A stretch of DNA of 64,000 nucleotides from Methylomonas sp. EFPC3 (GCF_029643245.1 NZ_CP116398.1:806001-870000); one strand, 5' to 3'. Numbered from the stretch's first letter, positions 45,359 to 55,992 are shown. Numbers and translations: made by a program. Notes: generated from the sequence alone by a model not told the origin.

Positions 45359-46654
45359 TTAGACGGTTTGCCGCCAACGCTGATAAGCCAAACGCAAGAC
45401 CAGGGCGCTTTGCAGAGCGGCATAGAGCAGGGCAGCCAACGCGGAATCTGCGCAGAGCGGAAAAAATAACGCCGACAGGCTGGGCATGCCCAGGGCGCTG
45501 AACAGGCCGGGTAGCACGCCGTATAGCAACACCGCTGCCAGCAAACTTAAATTAAATGCCCTTTGCGGGTTTTTGCCGTAGCAGAGGTAAACGTAAATCG
45601 CGCAGTCGCGCAAGATCAGCAATAGTGCTGCCAATGGATAGCTGTGCAAGGATAACTCGAACCAGGCGATATGGGCTCGATTGGCGCTGAGGTATAGCGC
45701 AAACGGCAAGGCCAGCGCGAAGCTCAGCCAGCTTAGCGGGAATTCTTCTATTACCCGGCGCCAGTTGTGTTGCCGGTAATAATCCAGCAAGCGCTTGATT
45801 TGCATTGGTTGCTGGGGTTCGGCGACGACACTTAGGTATGTCAAGCCGCCGCAAACGCCGAATCCGGCCAGCGCCAAGCCAAAATTGCCGGACGGTATCA
45901 GTCCGCCCAGATAAACCACCAAAAATACTATGAAGCCGAGCCAGGCCGTTGGCGGCTTGCGTAGTCCTAGGGCTTGCGCCAGCAGCCGGTAATTGGCGAC
46001 CATGCACCAGAACACGGCGCAGAACAGGCTGAATTGGTGGAAATCCTGTTGGGCAAATTGCCAGCCGTACCACGGTTGCCAGCGAAATCCGGCGGAACCC
46101 AGACCGGCGATTTCCGATAAGTCGCCGAGTTGCGGTGCGACCACGGCAAAACCGATCAGCGCCGGCAGCAGAATCGAGCCGGTCTTGGTTTGGCCGCGCC
46201 CAACCGCTAATAGCCCCAATAACAACGCCGCACTTTGCACCAACAAGCCGCCGACGATGGCATAAAAGTAAAAGCGGGGCAGGTCGGTGCTCTGGCCGGC
46301 CGACAAGGTATACACCAACAGGCAAAAACCGGCGCAGTACCAGACCATGCTGGTGCTGCCCAACAATTTGCCCCAGGCCATTTGCCACGGTCCCAACGCC
46401 GATAAGCGTTGCGTGTCCCAAGTGCGGTCGCGGTATTCGTCGACGATGCTGTCCAGGCTTTGGCGGGCGCCCCACAGCAGCGTAATCAGCCAGAACAGGC
46501 CCAGCGCTGCGGCGCTGCTGATCGAGCCGAAGCGGTAGTCGTCCAGAAAATAGCAGAACGCGAAAACGGTGCCGAGCACCGCAGTAGCCGAGCTGAGGCG
46601 GGCCGGCGGGCATTCCAGCAGCAATTGGCGTTCGAATTCGGGATTGGTGGTCAT
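45359..46654 (-). CDS. ABC-2 type transporter permease
   Basis: A 431-residue membrane protein with about ten hydrophobic segments and short loops. It follows its ATPase gene with a four-base overlap, which indicates an ABC exporter. The early VDEYRDRTWDTQRLSALGPWQMAWGKLLG stretch matches the pattern of ABC-2 permeases where a cytoplasmic loop couples to the ATPase. The substrate is not evident. The following gene on the same strand is the hybrid kinase, 150 bases away, which might sense transport state. Confidence 0.82.
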   Translation of the reverse strand: MTTNPEFERQLLLECPPARLSSATAVLGTVFAFCYFLDDYRFGSISSAAALGLFWLITLLWGARQSLDSIVDEYRDRTWDTQRLSALGPWQMAWGKLLGSTSMVWYCAGFCLLVYTLSAGQSTDLPRFYFYAIVGGLLVQSAALLLGLLAVGRGQTKTGSILLPALIGFAVVAPQLGDLSEIAGLGSAGFRWQPWYGWQFAQQDFHQFSLFCAVFWCMVANYRLLAQALGLRKPPTAWLGFIVFLVVYLGGLIPSGNFGLALAGFGVCGGLTYLSVVAEPQQPMQIKRLLDYYRQHNWRRVIEEFPLSWLSFALALPFALYLSANRAHIAWFELSLHSYPLAALLLILRDCAIYVYLCYGKNPQRAFNLSLLAAVLLYGVLPGLFSALGMPSLSALFFPLCADSALAALLYAALQSALVLRLAYQRWRQTV

Positions 46655-47565
46655 GGCTGTTTATGCAGGGTTTGCAGATAGGCGTCTTGCAGATTGACCG
46701 TAGCAGGGCCGAATTCGCACACCGGCAGGCCGGCATCGAGCAATGCTTTCAGCACCTGATGTTGGCGGCCGCCGTCGTTTTCCAGATTGACGATCGCCAT
46801 ACGGTCCTGATCGGTGCGCACCAGCTCCACTCCCTGCAGTTTTTGCAGGGTCTCGGCCAATTGCGGGTATGCGCCAGCTAATACCAGGCGGAACGGTTTG
46901 CGTAGCGCCTGCGCGTTGATCACGGCATGCTCGACGATGCGGCCCTGGCGTAGCACCAACATGTCGGTGCTGTACGCCTCCAGTTCTGCCAGGATATGCG
47001 ACGACACCATCAAGGTCATGCCCTGGCGCTGCAACTGCAGAAACAGTTCGGCCAACTGGTGGCGGGCTTCCGGGTCCAAGCCGGAGGCCGGTTCATCCAA
47101 CAGTACCACGGCGGGTTTGTGGATGATGGCCTGGGCGATTGCAACCCGCTGCCGCAGACCGCGCGACAATGCGCCGGGGTACTGGTCTAGCCGTTCTTCG
47201 ATTTGTAGGCCCTTCGCCACATCGGCGATTGCTGCAACGCAATCGGCTGCGGCGATGCCCTGGGCGCGGGCCACGTAGTGCAGACATTGGCGCACAGTCA
47301 GGCGTTGGAAAAGCCCGAAAAAGTCTGACAAGTAGCCGATGATGCGGTGGCAAGCGCGCGGTTGTTCCAGTACGTCGATCCCGCCGATTTCAATGCTGCC
47401 GCTGACGGGTTGCTCCAACGCCGCCATGCAGCGCAGTAAGGTGGTCTTGCCGGCGCCGTTCGGGCCGACCAAAGCTGTGATGCGGCCTTGCGGGACGCTA
47501 AAACTCGCCCGGTCCAACGCGCGCAGGCCGGGATATTCGAAAATCAGATCATCGACTGTAATCAT
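46651..47565 (-). CDS. ABC transporter ATP-binding protein
   Basis: A 304-residue ATPase. Walker A GPNGAGKT is near residue 35, the Q-loop follows, the signature reads LSRGLRQRVAIAQAI, and Walker B is VVLLDEPASGLDP. The C-terminal 90 residues (about 215-300) form the extra domain seen in CcmA/NatA-type export ATPases. ATG 47565 is chosen; the longer frame begins with TTG. It is the first gene of a two-gene exporter operon with the permease at 45359. Confidence 0.92.
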   Translation of the reverse strand: MITVDDLIFEYPGLRALDRASFSVPQGRITALVGPNGAGKTTLLRCMAALEQPVSGSIEIGGIDVLEQPRACHRIIGYLSDFFGLFQRLTVRQCLHYVARAQGIAAADCVAAIADVAKGLQIEERLDQYPGALSRGLRQRVAIAQAIIHKPAVVLLDEPASGLDPEARHQLAELFLQLQRQGMTLMVSSHILAELEAYSTDMLVLRQGRIVEHAVINAQALRKPFRLVLAGAYPQLAETLQKLQGVELVRTDQDRMAIVNLENDGGRQHQVLKALLDAGLPVCEFGPATVNLQDAYLQTLHKQP

Positions 47566-47819
47566 CGGCAAGACCTTGCGGTGGAGTTAAACCGGATAAT
47601 ACCGATAATTTCGGCGAAAAGCTTGGCCGCAAAAGTCCACAGGCCAAAATGATTGTCGGTACAAGATTTGCTTGGAGAAGATATTGAGGACGGCCAAGTA
47701 CTGGGATTCCATCGGCAACCCAGGGTGGCCGGCCCCTGACCGGCGCGCCGCCCACATGGGCCGGCGCACCGAAACGGTGTATCATGAGCACCATTTTTAA
47801 ACAAAAGCAGGAGATATGA

Positions 47820-48830
47820 ATGCACAACGTCACGTTGATCAAAGGTGATGGTATCGGTCCTTCGATTATGGAAGCCGCAGTCGCGGTGATTAACGCCTCC
47901 GGTGCGAAAATCCACTGGCACGAAGCAGACGCCGGCATGTCGGCTTATGAGCGGACCGGTACGCCATTGCCCGATGCGACGATGGAATCGATCGCCCAGA
48001 CCCGGGTGGCGTTCAAAGGGCCGCTAACCACGATGGTTGGCGAGGGCTTCAGAAGTATCAACGTGGAACTGCGCAAGCAATACGACCTTTACGCCAACGT
48101 GCGTCCGGCCAAAAGCTGGAACGGCGTTAAAACCCGTTACGACGATGTCGACATCGTCATCGTCCGCGAAAACACCGAAGGTTTGTACGTCGGTCTGGAA
48201 CACTATTTAACCCCGGCCAAGGATATTGCCGAAAGCTTGGCGGTTGTGACCAAGGCCGGTTCCGAGCGCATCGTCGATTATGCCTTCAAATACGCGATCG
48301 ACAACGGTCGTAAAAAAGTCACGGTTTGCCATAAGGCCAATATCCTGAAATACACTCAGGGCCTGTTCCTGAAAACCGCTCGCGAAGTCGCCGCCAAATA
48401 TCCGGATATCGAATTCGAAGAGAAAATCGTCGATGCCGCCTGTATGCACATGGTTATGAAGCCGGAGCAATTCGACGTGGTCGTGACCACCAATATGTTC
48501 GGTGACATCCTGTCCGATTTGACCGCCGGTTTGGTGGGTGGCTTGGGGCTGATTCCCGGCGCCAACATCGGTGAGGACGCGGCCTTGTTCGAAGCGGTGC
48601 ACGGCAGCGCACCGGACATCGCCGGTAAAAACATCGCCAATCCAACCGCGGTGATGATGGCCGGCGTGATGATGTTGAATCACTTGGGCGAACATGAAGC
48701 GGCAACTCGGATGCTGAATGCGATCCAGAAGGTGGTCAACGCAGGCGTTTATGTGACGCCGGATTTGAATCCGGCCAGCCAATACGGCACTAAAGAAATG
48801 GGGCAGGCCATCGTCGATGCGATGGAGTGA
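47820..48830 (+). CDS. Isocitrate dehydrogenase, NAD-type (isocitrate/isopropylmalate dehydrogenase family)
   Basis: A 336-residue oxidative decarboxylase converting isocitrate to 2-oxoglutarate. The short homodimeric type has IKGDGIGPSIM at the start, ENTEGLYVGLEH in the middle and NMFGDILSDLTAGLVGGLG for metal binding. GEDAALFEAVHGSAPDIAGKNIANPTA is the cofactor site and lacks the Lys/Tyr pattern of NADP enzymes. AGGAG precedes ATG 47820. Aconitase B is encoded 670 bases downstream, so the pair covers citrate to 2-oxoglutarate. 3-isopropylmalate dehydrogenase is the alternative, but the aconitase neighbour favours isocitrate. Confidence 0.88.
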   Translation: MHNVTLIKGDGIGPSIMEAAVAVINASGAKIHWHEADAGMSAYERTGTPLPDATMESIAQTRVAFKGPLTTMVGEGFRSINVELRKQYDLYANVRPAKSWNGVKTRYDDVDIVIVRENTEGLYVGLEHYLTPAKDIAESLAVVTKAGSERIVDYAFKYAIDNGRKKVTVCHKANILKYTQGLFLKTAREVAAKYPDIEFEEKIVDAACMHMVMKPEQFDVVVTTNMFGDILSDLTAGLVGGLGLIPGANIGEDAALFEAVHGSAPDIAGKNIANPTAVMMAGVMMLNHLGEHEAATRMLNAIQKVVNAGVYVTPDLNPASQYGTKEMGQAIVDAME

Positions 48831-48852
48831 TTAATCAGCGGCGGAGGCGGGT

Positions 48853-49479
48853 ATGAGTGCGCAACCAAGATTCGAGCAAGCCTTGATTTCGATCGAAGAT
48901 TACTTGGCGGGTGAACTGGCAAGCGATACCAAGCACCAGTATTTGGACGGTCAGGTCTATGCGATGTCCGGAGCTAGCTTAAACCACGAGCGAATTGCCG
49001 GTAATGTGTTTGCCGAATTGCGAAATTACTTGCGGGACAAACCGTGCGAAGCCTTTGGCTCCAACGTCAAGATTAAAACCGATAGACACGTGTTTTATCC
49101 GGATGCGATGGTGGTATGCGATCAAAATTATACCAGCGAGTACTATACCGAAGCCCCGCTACTGGTCGTCGAGGTCCTGTCTAAATCCACCCGCCGCCTC
49201 GACGAAACTATCAAACGCCGTGTCTACCAAAGCATTCCGAGCTTGCAGGAATACGTGCTGATCGAACAAGACATCGTCGATGTCGAAGTCTGTCGCCGTA
49301 GTGAGGGTTGGGTTTCCAATCACTATTTTCTCGGCGACGACGTGCCTTTCGAATCAGTCGGATTGATTCTCGGCGTCGCCGACATTTATGCTCGCGTCGA
49401 CAACGAAGACATGCGGACCTTCATCGCCGAGCAAGCGCTGGCTCAAGCTAATGCCGAAGCCAACGCATCCCAAGCCTAA
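48853..49479 (+). CDS. Uma2-family (DUF820) putative nuclease
   Basis: A 208-residue protein of the Uma2 family, which has the PD-(D/E)xK restriction-type fold. Visible patches are [27 protein letters not shown], then [17 protein letters not shown] and [26 protein letters not shown]; the Asp of YPDAMV and Glu-x-Leu of VEVL are the likely catalytic acids. Family members are mostly of unknown role, often in cyanobacteria and mobile. It sits between isocitrate dehydrogenase and aconitase, with a possible RBS AGG before ATG 48853, and seems an insertion into a TCA gene pair. Confidence 0.82.
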   Translation: MSAQPRFEQALISIEDYLAGELASDTKHQYLDGQVYAMSGASLNHERIAGNVFAELRNYLRDKPCEAFGSNVKIKTDRHVFYPDAMVVCDQNYTSEYYTEAPLLVVEVLSKSTRRLDETIKRRVYQSIPSLQEYVLIEQDIVDVEVCRRSEGWVSNHYFLGDDVPFESVGLILGVADIYARVDNEDMRTFIAEQALAQANAEANASQA

Positions 49480-49501
49480 TTTTTTTTTACCGGAAATCAT
49501 C

Positions 49502-52063
49502 ATGCTAGAACAATACCGAAAACACGTCGCCGAACGCGCCGCCGAGGGCATCGTTCCGAAACCGCTGGACGCCGAGCAAGTCGCGGCGCTGGTCGAACTG
49601 TTGAAAAATCCGCCTGCCGGAGAAGAAGCCTTTTTGGTCGATTTGCTGGAAAACCGAATTCCGGCCGGCGTCGATGAAGCGGCTTATGTCAAGGCCGGCT
49701 TTTTGACTGCGATCGCCAAAGGCGAAGCGTCGTCCCCGCTGATTACCGCGGAAAAAGCCACCGAATTGCTGGGCACCATGCTCGGCGGATACAACGTCGC
49801 ACCGCTGATCGACTTGCTTGAACACACCGCGCTGGCGCCGATTGCCGCCAAATCCTTGTCGCAAATTTTGCTGATTTTCGACGCCTTCCACGATGTCCAG
49901 GAAAAAGCGGCAGCCGGCAATGTCTACGCCAAACAGGTACTGCAATCTTGGGCCGACGCCGAATGGTTTACCAGCCGGCCGGAAGTTCCGCAGAAATTGA
50001 CCGTCACTGTGTTCAAAGTCACCGGCGAAACCAACACCGACGATCTGTCACCGGCGCCGGACGCCTGGTCGCGGCCGGATATTCCGTTGCACGCCAAAGC
50101 GATGCTGAAAATGCCGCGCGATGGCATCACCAATGCCGAGCAGCAAATTACCGAACTGAAAGCCAAGGGTTTTCCGGTGGCTTATGTCGGCGACGTGGTC
50201 GGTACCGGCTCTTCGCGCAAATCGGCCACCAACTCGGTGTTGTGGTTCATGGGCGACGATATTCCCTACATTCCCAATAAACGCGCCGGCGGCGTCTGCA
50301 TCGGCGGCAAGATTGCGCCGATTTTCTTCAATACCATGGAAGATTCCGGCGCGTTGCCGATCGAATGCGATGTGACCGGCATGGCGATGGGCGACGTGAT
50401 CGATATTTATCCCTATCAGGGCGTCGTCAAACGCCACGGTACCGATGACGTGGTGTGCGAATTTAAACTCAAAACCGACGTGATTCTCGACGAAGTCCGC
50501 GCCGGCGGCCGGATTCCGTTGATTATCGGCCGCGGTTTGACCGATAAAGCCAGACAGGCTTTGGGCTTGCCGGCTTCAGCGGTATTCCGCCGCTTGGGCG
50601 CCGCGGCCGATACCGGCAAAGGCTATACGCTGGCGCAAAAAATTGTCGGCAAAGCGTGCGGCGTGGCCGGTGTGAGGCCGGGCAGCTACTGCGAACCGAA
50701 AATGACCACGGTCGGCTCGCAGGACACCACCGGACCGATGACCCGCGACGAATTGAAAGACCTGGCTTGCCTGGGCTTCTCGGCCGATCTGGTGATGCAG
50801 TCTTTCTGCCACACCGCCGCTTACCCAAAGCCGGTCGATGTGCAAATGCAGCATACCTTGCCGGACTTCATCATGACGCGCGGTGGTGTAAGCTTACGTC
50901 CCGGCGACGGCGTGATTCACTCCTGGTTGAACCGCATGCTGTTGCCGGACACCGTGGGCACCGGTGGCGACTCGCATACCCGTTTTCCGATCGGTATCTC
51001 GTTCCCGGCCGGTTCCGGCTTGGTGGCATTTGCCGCCGCCACTGGCGTGATGCCGCTGGATATGCCGGAATCAGTGTTGGTGCGTTTTAAGGGCTCTATG
51101 CAGCCCGGCATTACCTTGCGCGACTTGGTTAACGCGATCCCGTACGCGGCGATCCAGCGCGGCTTGTTGACCGTCGCCAAACAAGGTAAAAAGAACGTGT
51201 TCTCCGGCCGGATTCTGGAAATTGAAGGTTTGCCGGATTTGAAAGTCGAGCAAGCCTTCGAAATTTCCGATGCCTCGGCCGAGCGTTCGGCAGGAGGTTG
51301 CACCATCAAACTCAACGAAGCGCCGATCCGTGAATATCTGAACTCCAACATCACCTTGTTGAAATGGATGATTGCCGAAGGTTACGGCGACGCCCGGACC
51401 ATCCAACGCCGGATCAAAACCATGCAGGACTGGCTGGATAAGCCGGTATTGATGGAAGCGGACAAGGACGCCGAATATGCTGAAATCATCGAAATCGACT
51501 TGGGCCAAATCACCGAGCCCTTATTGGCTTGCCCGAACGATCCAGACGACATCAAGCCGTTGTCGGCAGTGGCCGGCACCAAGATCGATGAGGTCTTTAT
51601 CGGTTCCTGCATGACCAACATCGGCCATTTCCGCGCCGCCGGCAAGTTGTTGGAAAAAGCCGCCGCCCTGCCGACCCGATTATGGGTGGCGCCGCCAACC
51701 AAAATGGATCAAAACCAATTGGTGGAAGAGGGCTATTACGGCACGTTCGGCAAGGTGGGTGCCCGTACTGAGATGCCCGGCTGTTCGCTGTGCATGGGTA
51801 ACCAGGCGCGGGTGGCGGACGGGGCGACCGTGGTGTCGACCTCGACGCGAAACTTCCCCAACCGTTTGGGCAATAACACCAACGTGTTTCTGTCTTCGGC
51901 TGAACTGGCGGCGGTCTGTTCGTTGCTGGGAAAAATTCCGAGCGCGGCAGAGTATATGCAGTATGCGGCGACAATCGAAAAATCCAGTGCCGATACCTAC
52001 CGCTACCTGAATTTCGATCAGATCGACAGTTACCAGGATAAAGCCAAGCAAGTTGCTTTATAG
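49502..52063 (+). CDS. acnB: Aconitate hydratase B / 2-methylisocitrate dehydratase
   Basis: An 853-residue [4Fe-4S] enzyme interconverting citrate and isocitrate in the TCA cycle. It carries the AcnB-specific N-terminal HEAT-like domain (residues 1-150) and swivel domain (about 160-370), then the catalytic core. Cluster cysteines appear in [14 protein letters not shown] and [15 protein letters not shown]. The first half's [18 protein letters not shown] is the AcnB signature. The ATG at 49502 is chosen because it gives the known N-terminus [17 protein letters not shown]; the longer frame overlaps the Uma2 gene. Confidence 0.96.
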   Translation: MLEQYRKHVAERAAEGIVPKPLDAEQVAALVELLKNPPAGEEAFLVDLLENRIPAGVDEAAYVKAGFLTAIAKGEASSPLITAEKATELLGTMLGGYNVAPLIDLLEHTALAPIAAKSLSQILLIFDAFHDVQEKAAAGNVYAKQVLQSWADAEWFTSRPEVPQKLTVTVFKVTGETNTDDLSPAPDAWSRPDIPLHAKAMLKMPRDGITNAEQQITELKAKGFPVAYVGDVVGTGSSRKSATNSVLWFMGDDIPYIPNKRAGGVCIGGKIAPIFFNTMEDSGALPIECDVTGMAMGDVIDIYPYQGVVKRHGTDDVVCEFKLKTDVILDEVRAGGRIPLIIGRGLTDKARQALGLPASAVFRRLGAAADTGKGYTLAQKIVGKACGVAGVRPGSYCEPKMTTVGSQDTTGPMTRDELKDLACLGFSADLVMQSFCHTAAYPKPVDVQMQHTLPDFIMTRGGVSLRPGDGVIHSWLNRMLLPDTVGTGGDSHTRFPIGISFPAGSGLVAFAAATGVMPLDMPESVLVRFKGSMQPGITLRDLVNAIPYAAIQRGLLTVAKQGKKNVFSGRILEIEGLPDLKVEQAFEISDASAERSAGGCTIKLNEAPIREYLNSNITLLKWMIAEGYGDARTIQRRIKTMQDWLDKPVLMEADKDAEYAEIIEIDLGQITEPLLACPNDPDDIKPLSAVAGTKIDEVFIGSCMTNIGHFRAAGKLLEKAAALPTRLWVAPPTKMDQNQLVEEGYYGTFGKVGARTEMPGCSLCMGNQARVADGATVVSTSTRNFPNRLGNNTNVFLSSAELAAVCSLLGKIPSAAEYMQYAATIEKSSADTYRYLNFDQIDSYQDKAKQVAL

Positions 52064-52157
52064 ACTAGCTAAACAAACCGGCCTACCTGAGTCGCAGGTA
52101 GGTCCGTGTGTTTCGCTGTTGGTCGATTTGCTGCTTTGCGGCGGGGTAATACGGCTG

Positions 52158-52928
52158 TTACGCCGCTTCGTTGAAGCCGATTTTGTTGTCGGTAGCCTTG
52201 TTAAACACTGCACCCAAAACGTTAGCGTCTTTTAGTAAAGATGCAGCGTTTTTTAGTTCGTCGGTTTTGGTGTGGCCTTCTTCCACAACCAACAGTACGC
52301 TGTCCACGTAAGGCGAGAATCCCAACGTATCGTCATGCGACAGGATTGGCGGCATATCGAAAATGATAATCCGCGACGGATAACGGCTTTTCAATTCGTT
52401 GACCAGCCGGACCATCTTCGGCGAGCGCAACATCTCGGTAGCATTGAACAGCGGCTTGCCGGCGGGAAGTACCACCAACCGCTCCACACCGGGATTGACC
52501 AGCATCGAGCTGATTTCCTTATCGTTCAACAAATAGTCGCTGAGACCGGAATCGGCTTTGATGCCGAATAAACGGTCTATGCTCGGATTACGCAGATTGG
52601 CGTCGACTAATAACGCCGTCCTATCCAACTCCATCGCTACGCTGATCGCCAGATTGACTGCGGTTAAGCTGTTGCCGGAGCCGCCGCTGGTGCTGGTGAT
52701 GGCAACCGTTTTCCATTCCATCGCATCCATTTGCTGCACGCAACGGGTCCGCAACATCCGATAAGATTCAAGCCACTTACTTGGCGAATCGGCACAAAGA
52801 ACCCGATTTTGCTTGAGCAGGCTCTGGTCGGGTTTATGGACCCGGGTTTGGGTATAGGCGATGTTGACTTTGTCGTCGAAGCGGACGTTACCACTACTAG
52901 CTTCTACAGTATTTTGGATTGAGTTCAT
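52158..52928 (-). CDS. Tyrosine-kinase-like (CpsD/CapB family) EPS protein without the P-loop lysine
   Basis: A 256-residue cytosolic partner of the Wzz-like protein encoded just before it. The BY-kinase frame is clear: LESYRMLRTRC, then TSTSGGSGNSLTAVNLA in the Walker A place (residues 82-87), LLVDANLRNPS for Walker A', and IIIFDMPPIL for Walker B. In Walker A the invariant Lys is Asn86 (GGSGNS; the codon is AAC on the coding strand), and no C-terminal tyrosine cluster exists (ends IGFNEAA). So it probably binds but does not hydrolyse or transfer phosphate, serving as a scaffold. ATG 52928 is chosen with AAGGA upstream; the longer frame starts at TTG. Confidence 0.8.
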   Translation of the reverse strand: MNSIQNTVEASSGNVRFDDKVNIAYTQTRVHKPDQSLLKQNRVLCADSPSKWLESYRMLRTRCVQQMDAMEWKTVAITSTSGGSGNSLTAVNLAISVAMELDRTALLVDANLRNPSIDRLFGIKADSGLSDYLLNDKEISSMLVNPGVERLVVLPAGKPLFNATEMLRSPKMVRLVNELKSRYPSRIIIFDMPPILSHDDTLGFSPYVDSVLLVVEEGHTKTDELKNAASLLKDANVLGAVFNKATDNKIGFNEAA

Positions 52929-52947
52929 TCCTAATTTCCTTGGCCTG

Positions 52948-54690
52948 TTAATTGCCAATTACACGCAACAGTTTGTACCAGAATACGTCGAGCGGCATGA
53001 TAATAAAATGAAATGCCGCCATACCCAGCAAGAAGGCGGCTATCAGTCCGCCTATCAGCATTTTTCGTTCCGTAGCTCGTTTTTGAAATTCAATCTGATT
53101 TTCCAAATAAGGGATTGCGGCCAACGGTTCGAATCCCAAAATCAATCCCACCGCTTTAGCGCTATTTAAAGTAGGGTCGAGCATTTCCGCCAAAGCCACC
53201 GAACCAAATCCGCTTGCCGTCGCCAGCACAATGCCTAGTAGTAAGATCGCTACTCGGTTGGGGCTGACCGGTTCCAGAGGTTCTTGCGGCGGGTCGATCA
53301 AAGTAAAGCGTTCGCCTTTTCTCTCGATTTCCAGCTGTTGGGAGATTTGGGCTTCCATTTCTCTGGCACTAACTTCCCGATAGCGCAGATTAGTGTTATC
53401 CAAGTCCTGTATCAAATCGGAGTATTCTTTCTCTACTAAAGGCGACTGGCGCAAGTTATTACGCAAATCTTCGATTTTGCTTTGAATCCGGCCACGCGTA
53501 TAGTTCAGCGATTCTATCTCAGTATTGACCGAATCGAGTTGAGATTTGAGTGTTATGTAGGCCGGATTGTCCGGTTTTATAGACGAATTCGAATATTCGT
53601 TCGCTTTGGCATCCACTAAGCTTTTTTGCAAAGCGGTAATTTGTTTCTGTAGTTTTACGACGTCTGGGTGTTTTTCGGAGTATTGTTTTAATAAGAGCGC
53701 CAATTCAGCTTTTTTCTGAGTGAGTTCCGCATTTAAATTATTAATATCCGCATTCGAACCAATTTCTTTTTGCAGCGATTCGATTTCACGTTTTACTTTT
53801 ATAACGTCCGGATGGTTCGCAGAGAAACTGGCAATTAAAGAGGGGTATTGCGACTGCAGTTCTTTTAAGCGATCTTTCATGTCGAATACCCGGTTACCAA
53901 CCGCATTCGTAGCCATTGCATTTGGATCGATTTGAGCAAGCTCACCTTCTAAATAGAAGCGTCTGTCTTGCAATGACCGTTCTTGACTGTCAAGCGATAA
54001 TAACTGGTTACTTAATGAGGTCAACTCCTGTTGATTGAGGGCGCTGATTTGAGGTAATTGATTTAGGTTTTTTTCTTTGAAAGTGGCGAGTTTTTCTTGA
54101 ATCTCCTGTATTTTTGCTTTCAAACGTTTGGATTCTTCGCTCAAAAATAGCGCGGCGTTTTCGGCAGACTCAGTGCGAGATTTAATATTTTCTTTCAGAA
54201 AAAGCGATGTCAATTCGTTGGCTACTTTTTGGGCTAATTCGGCTGATTTGTCTTCAAACGTCAGAGTGAATGCTATGGTAGCCTGAGTTGCTCTGTTTGT
54301 TTTTTGATCACCTACATCAGCACTGATTGTCTCTACTTTGATGAGGCTACGCATTTTTTCAAGAATAACCTCCTCGGGCTTTTTTAATCTTTCTGCAGCG
54401 TAAAGATTATATTTTTTGATGATTTCTGTCAGATTCGGTCTTGTCATAATTCGTTGACTTATCATCTGAATTCGCTGTTCGGCGAATGTCGTTACCGTTG
54501 AGTGAACCAAGTCTGCTGGAATTTCTTGAGCCTCAATAAGAATCGTAGCGCTAGAGCGATATTTTGCTGGCAATAATACCGCCAACAAAATGCTGGCCAA
54601 AACAATAATAATAAAAGGGATTAAAAGGAATCGTCTGCGTCGCTTGATGATTTTTAGATAGTCTTTAATATCTATGGTTTGATTTTCCAC
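52948..54690 (-). CDS. Wzz/GNVR-type polysaccharide chain length determinant
   Basis: A 580-residue inner-membrane protein of the PCP-2 type. TM1 is at about 21-41 (FLLIPFIIIVLASILLAVLL), a large periplasmic coiled-coil region runs from about 60 to 455 (repeated Lys/Glu/Leu heptads such as LQKQITALQKSLVDAKANEY), then a GNVR-like SPNRVAILLLG patch leads to TM2 near 480-500 and a further membrane segment near 553-570. Such proteins set chain length with a BY-kinase, the gene that follows. The start is GTG at 54690, directly after the previous stop, with AGGTGA upstream. No ATG fits. Confidence 0.9.
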   Translation of the reverse strand: MENQTIDIKDYLKIIKRRRRFLLIPFIIIVLASILLAVLLPAKYRSSATILIEAQEIPADLVHSTVTTFAEQRIQMISQRIMTRPNLTEIIKKYNLYAAERLKKPEEVILEKMRSLIKVETISADVGDQKTNRATQATIAFTLTFEDKSAELAQKVANELTSLFLKENIKSRTESAENAALFLSEESKRLKAKIQEIQEKLATFKEKNLNQLPQISALNQQELTSLSNQLLSLDSQERSLQDRRFYLEGELAQIDPNAMATNAVGNRVFDMKDRLKELQSQYPSLIASFSANHPDVIKVKREIESLQKEIGSNADINNLNAELTQKKAELALLLKQYSEKHPDVVKLQKQITALQKSLVDAKANEYSNSSIKPDNPAYITLKSQLDSVNTEIESLNYTRGRIQSKIEDLRNNLRQSPLVEKEYSDLIQDLDNTNLRYREVSAREMEAQISQQLEIERKGERFTLIDPPQEPLEPVSPNRVAILLLGIVLATASGFGSVALAEMLDPTLNSAKAVGLILGFEPLAAIPYLENQIEFQKRATERKMLIGGLIAAFLLGMAAFHFIIMPLDVFWYKLLRVIGN

Positions 54691-54691
54691 G

Positions 54692-55966
54692 CTATTTCAC
54701 CTGACGATTAATTTGCGGTTGATAAGAAAACTGAAGTTGTACGCTATTGCCTATTGCCGACTGACTAGTGTTTTCGAACACCTGTTGTCTATAGGTATAC
54801 GATAAATCAAAACTAACTTCGTCACTCCAGCGCCACTGAATATTGGGGCTTAAAGTTGTAAAAGTTCTGTTATTGGCAACGCTACTATTATTGTTGAATG
54901 TAGATATTGCTTCTGTAGAGATATAGCTGGCATTAATTCCGGCTAGCCACCTTTCGTCTAGGTTGTAACGCGCTCGGCCCGAAAAAGAAGTCGTAGTTTG
55001 TTGGCTACCAGTACTTGCAGGATTGAGTTGCTGTCCTGCGCTAATAAAGAAATCCCCCCACTCAGCTTTGCGCGTCAAATTTGTAGAGAACACGTGGCCT
55101 ATTGTATCGGACGAATTTGTTGTTTGATTTATAAACAAATCACTGTTGGCGAGTTTATTATACTGACTAGCATCAGTTGTGGTGTCTCTTATGCCTGCGG
55201 AAAAATTTAATTGTGTTTGCTCGTCAAATAAATATTGAAATCCAGCTTGGTAACTAAAGGTCGTCGATTTTTGGCTGAATCCTGTCTTTACAGGAATGAT
55301 GCCGAATATAAACCCTGGGGATTCGTTTGCTGATTCGAAAACGGAATACGCTCCCGTGAGATTGAAGTTTAACCGTTCAGAATATGAATGCATTAAGGTT
55401 CCCGATAGCTGCTGATTGGTATAGTCGGAATACCTTAGGCTGTTCTGCAGGTTGTCTTGCCTTTCAAAGGTTACATCTGAATAGCTATAGCCTATTTGAA
55501 CTGCATTTTTCGCATTCAAGTTGTAAGTAAAGCTAGGGGTCAAAAATTTCGTAGTCCTAGGAACTTGAGTTTGCACGTCTCCGCTGCCAGCTATTTCTAG
55601 CTGGGTGTTAATAGAAGACTCTTCAGAATATCCTGCTAAGACGTCTGTTCGAAATAATTCAGATTTATATTGGTGGTTTAGATTGAGTATTTTTTCCGCG
55701 AAATCTAAATCAGAATCACCATGGTAAATTAGCTGATTCCACTTGAAATTAGTCTTTAACTCGTTGTTATCCGCAAGGTAACCAAATAGCAATCCGGGGG
55801 AAATTGTGCTTATAAAATTACTGCGTATCGGTTTCTCTTGCATGCGCAAGTTGTCTTCGTAACGTTCTTTGAATGCGAAATCCGGTTTAAAAAGCAAATC
55901 TAGTGCGTAAGGTTCCGTACTAATTAGAGCTAATGCGAATAGCTTAAAATCCGTCTTAATCTTCAT
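54692..55966 (-). CDS. Outer-membrane beta-barrel protein of the EPS cluster
   Basis: A 424-residue exported barrel. A signal peptide is near residues 1-21 (FALALISTEPYA). The rest alternates polar and hydrophobic residues with many Tyr, Asn, Thr and Gln in the pattern of long antiparallel strands (SAGIRDTTTDASQY, LSYTYRQQVFENTSQ). The final QFSYQPQINRQVK does not end in Phe, unlike a standard barrel. Comparable barrels occur in PEP-CTERM/exosortase-linked EPS clusters (TIGR03016-like). Stop and next GTG are adjacent, so it is cotranscribed with the Wzz-like gene. Confidence 0.75.
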   Translation of the reverse strand: MKIKTDFKLFALALISTEPYALDLLFKPDFAFKERYEDNLRMQEKPIRSNFISTISPGLLFGYLADNNELKTNFKWNQLIYHGDSDLDFAEKILNLNHQYKSELFRTDVLAGYSEESSINTQLEIAGSGDVQTQVPRTTKFLTPSFTYNLNAKNAVQIGYSYSDVTFERQDNLQNSLRYSDYTNQQLSGTLMHSYSERLNFNLTGAYSVFESANESPGFIFGIIPVKTGFSQKSTTFSYQAGFQYLFDEQTQLNFSAGIRDTTTDASQYNKLANSDLFINQTTNSSDTIGHVFSTNLTRKAEWGDFFISAGQQLNPASTGSQQTTTSFSGRARYNLDERWLAGINASYISTEAISTFNNNSSVANNRTFTTLSPNIQWRWSDEVSFDLSYTYRQQVFENTSQSAIGNSVQLQFSYQPQINRQVK

Positions 55967-55992
55967 AGATAGTAATGCCTATCTAGTTCCAA

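Noticed and set aside
52053..52235. A 60-residue frame between aconitase and the EPS kinase-like gene
   Set aside because: It overlaps both neighbours' 3' ends, has no start signal, and shows no family pattern.
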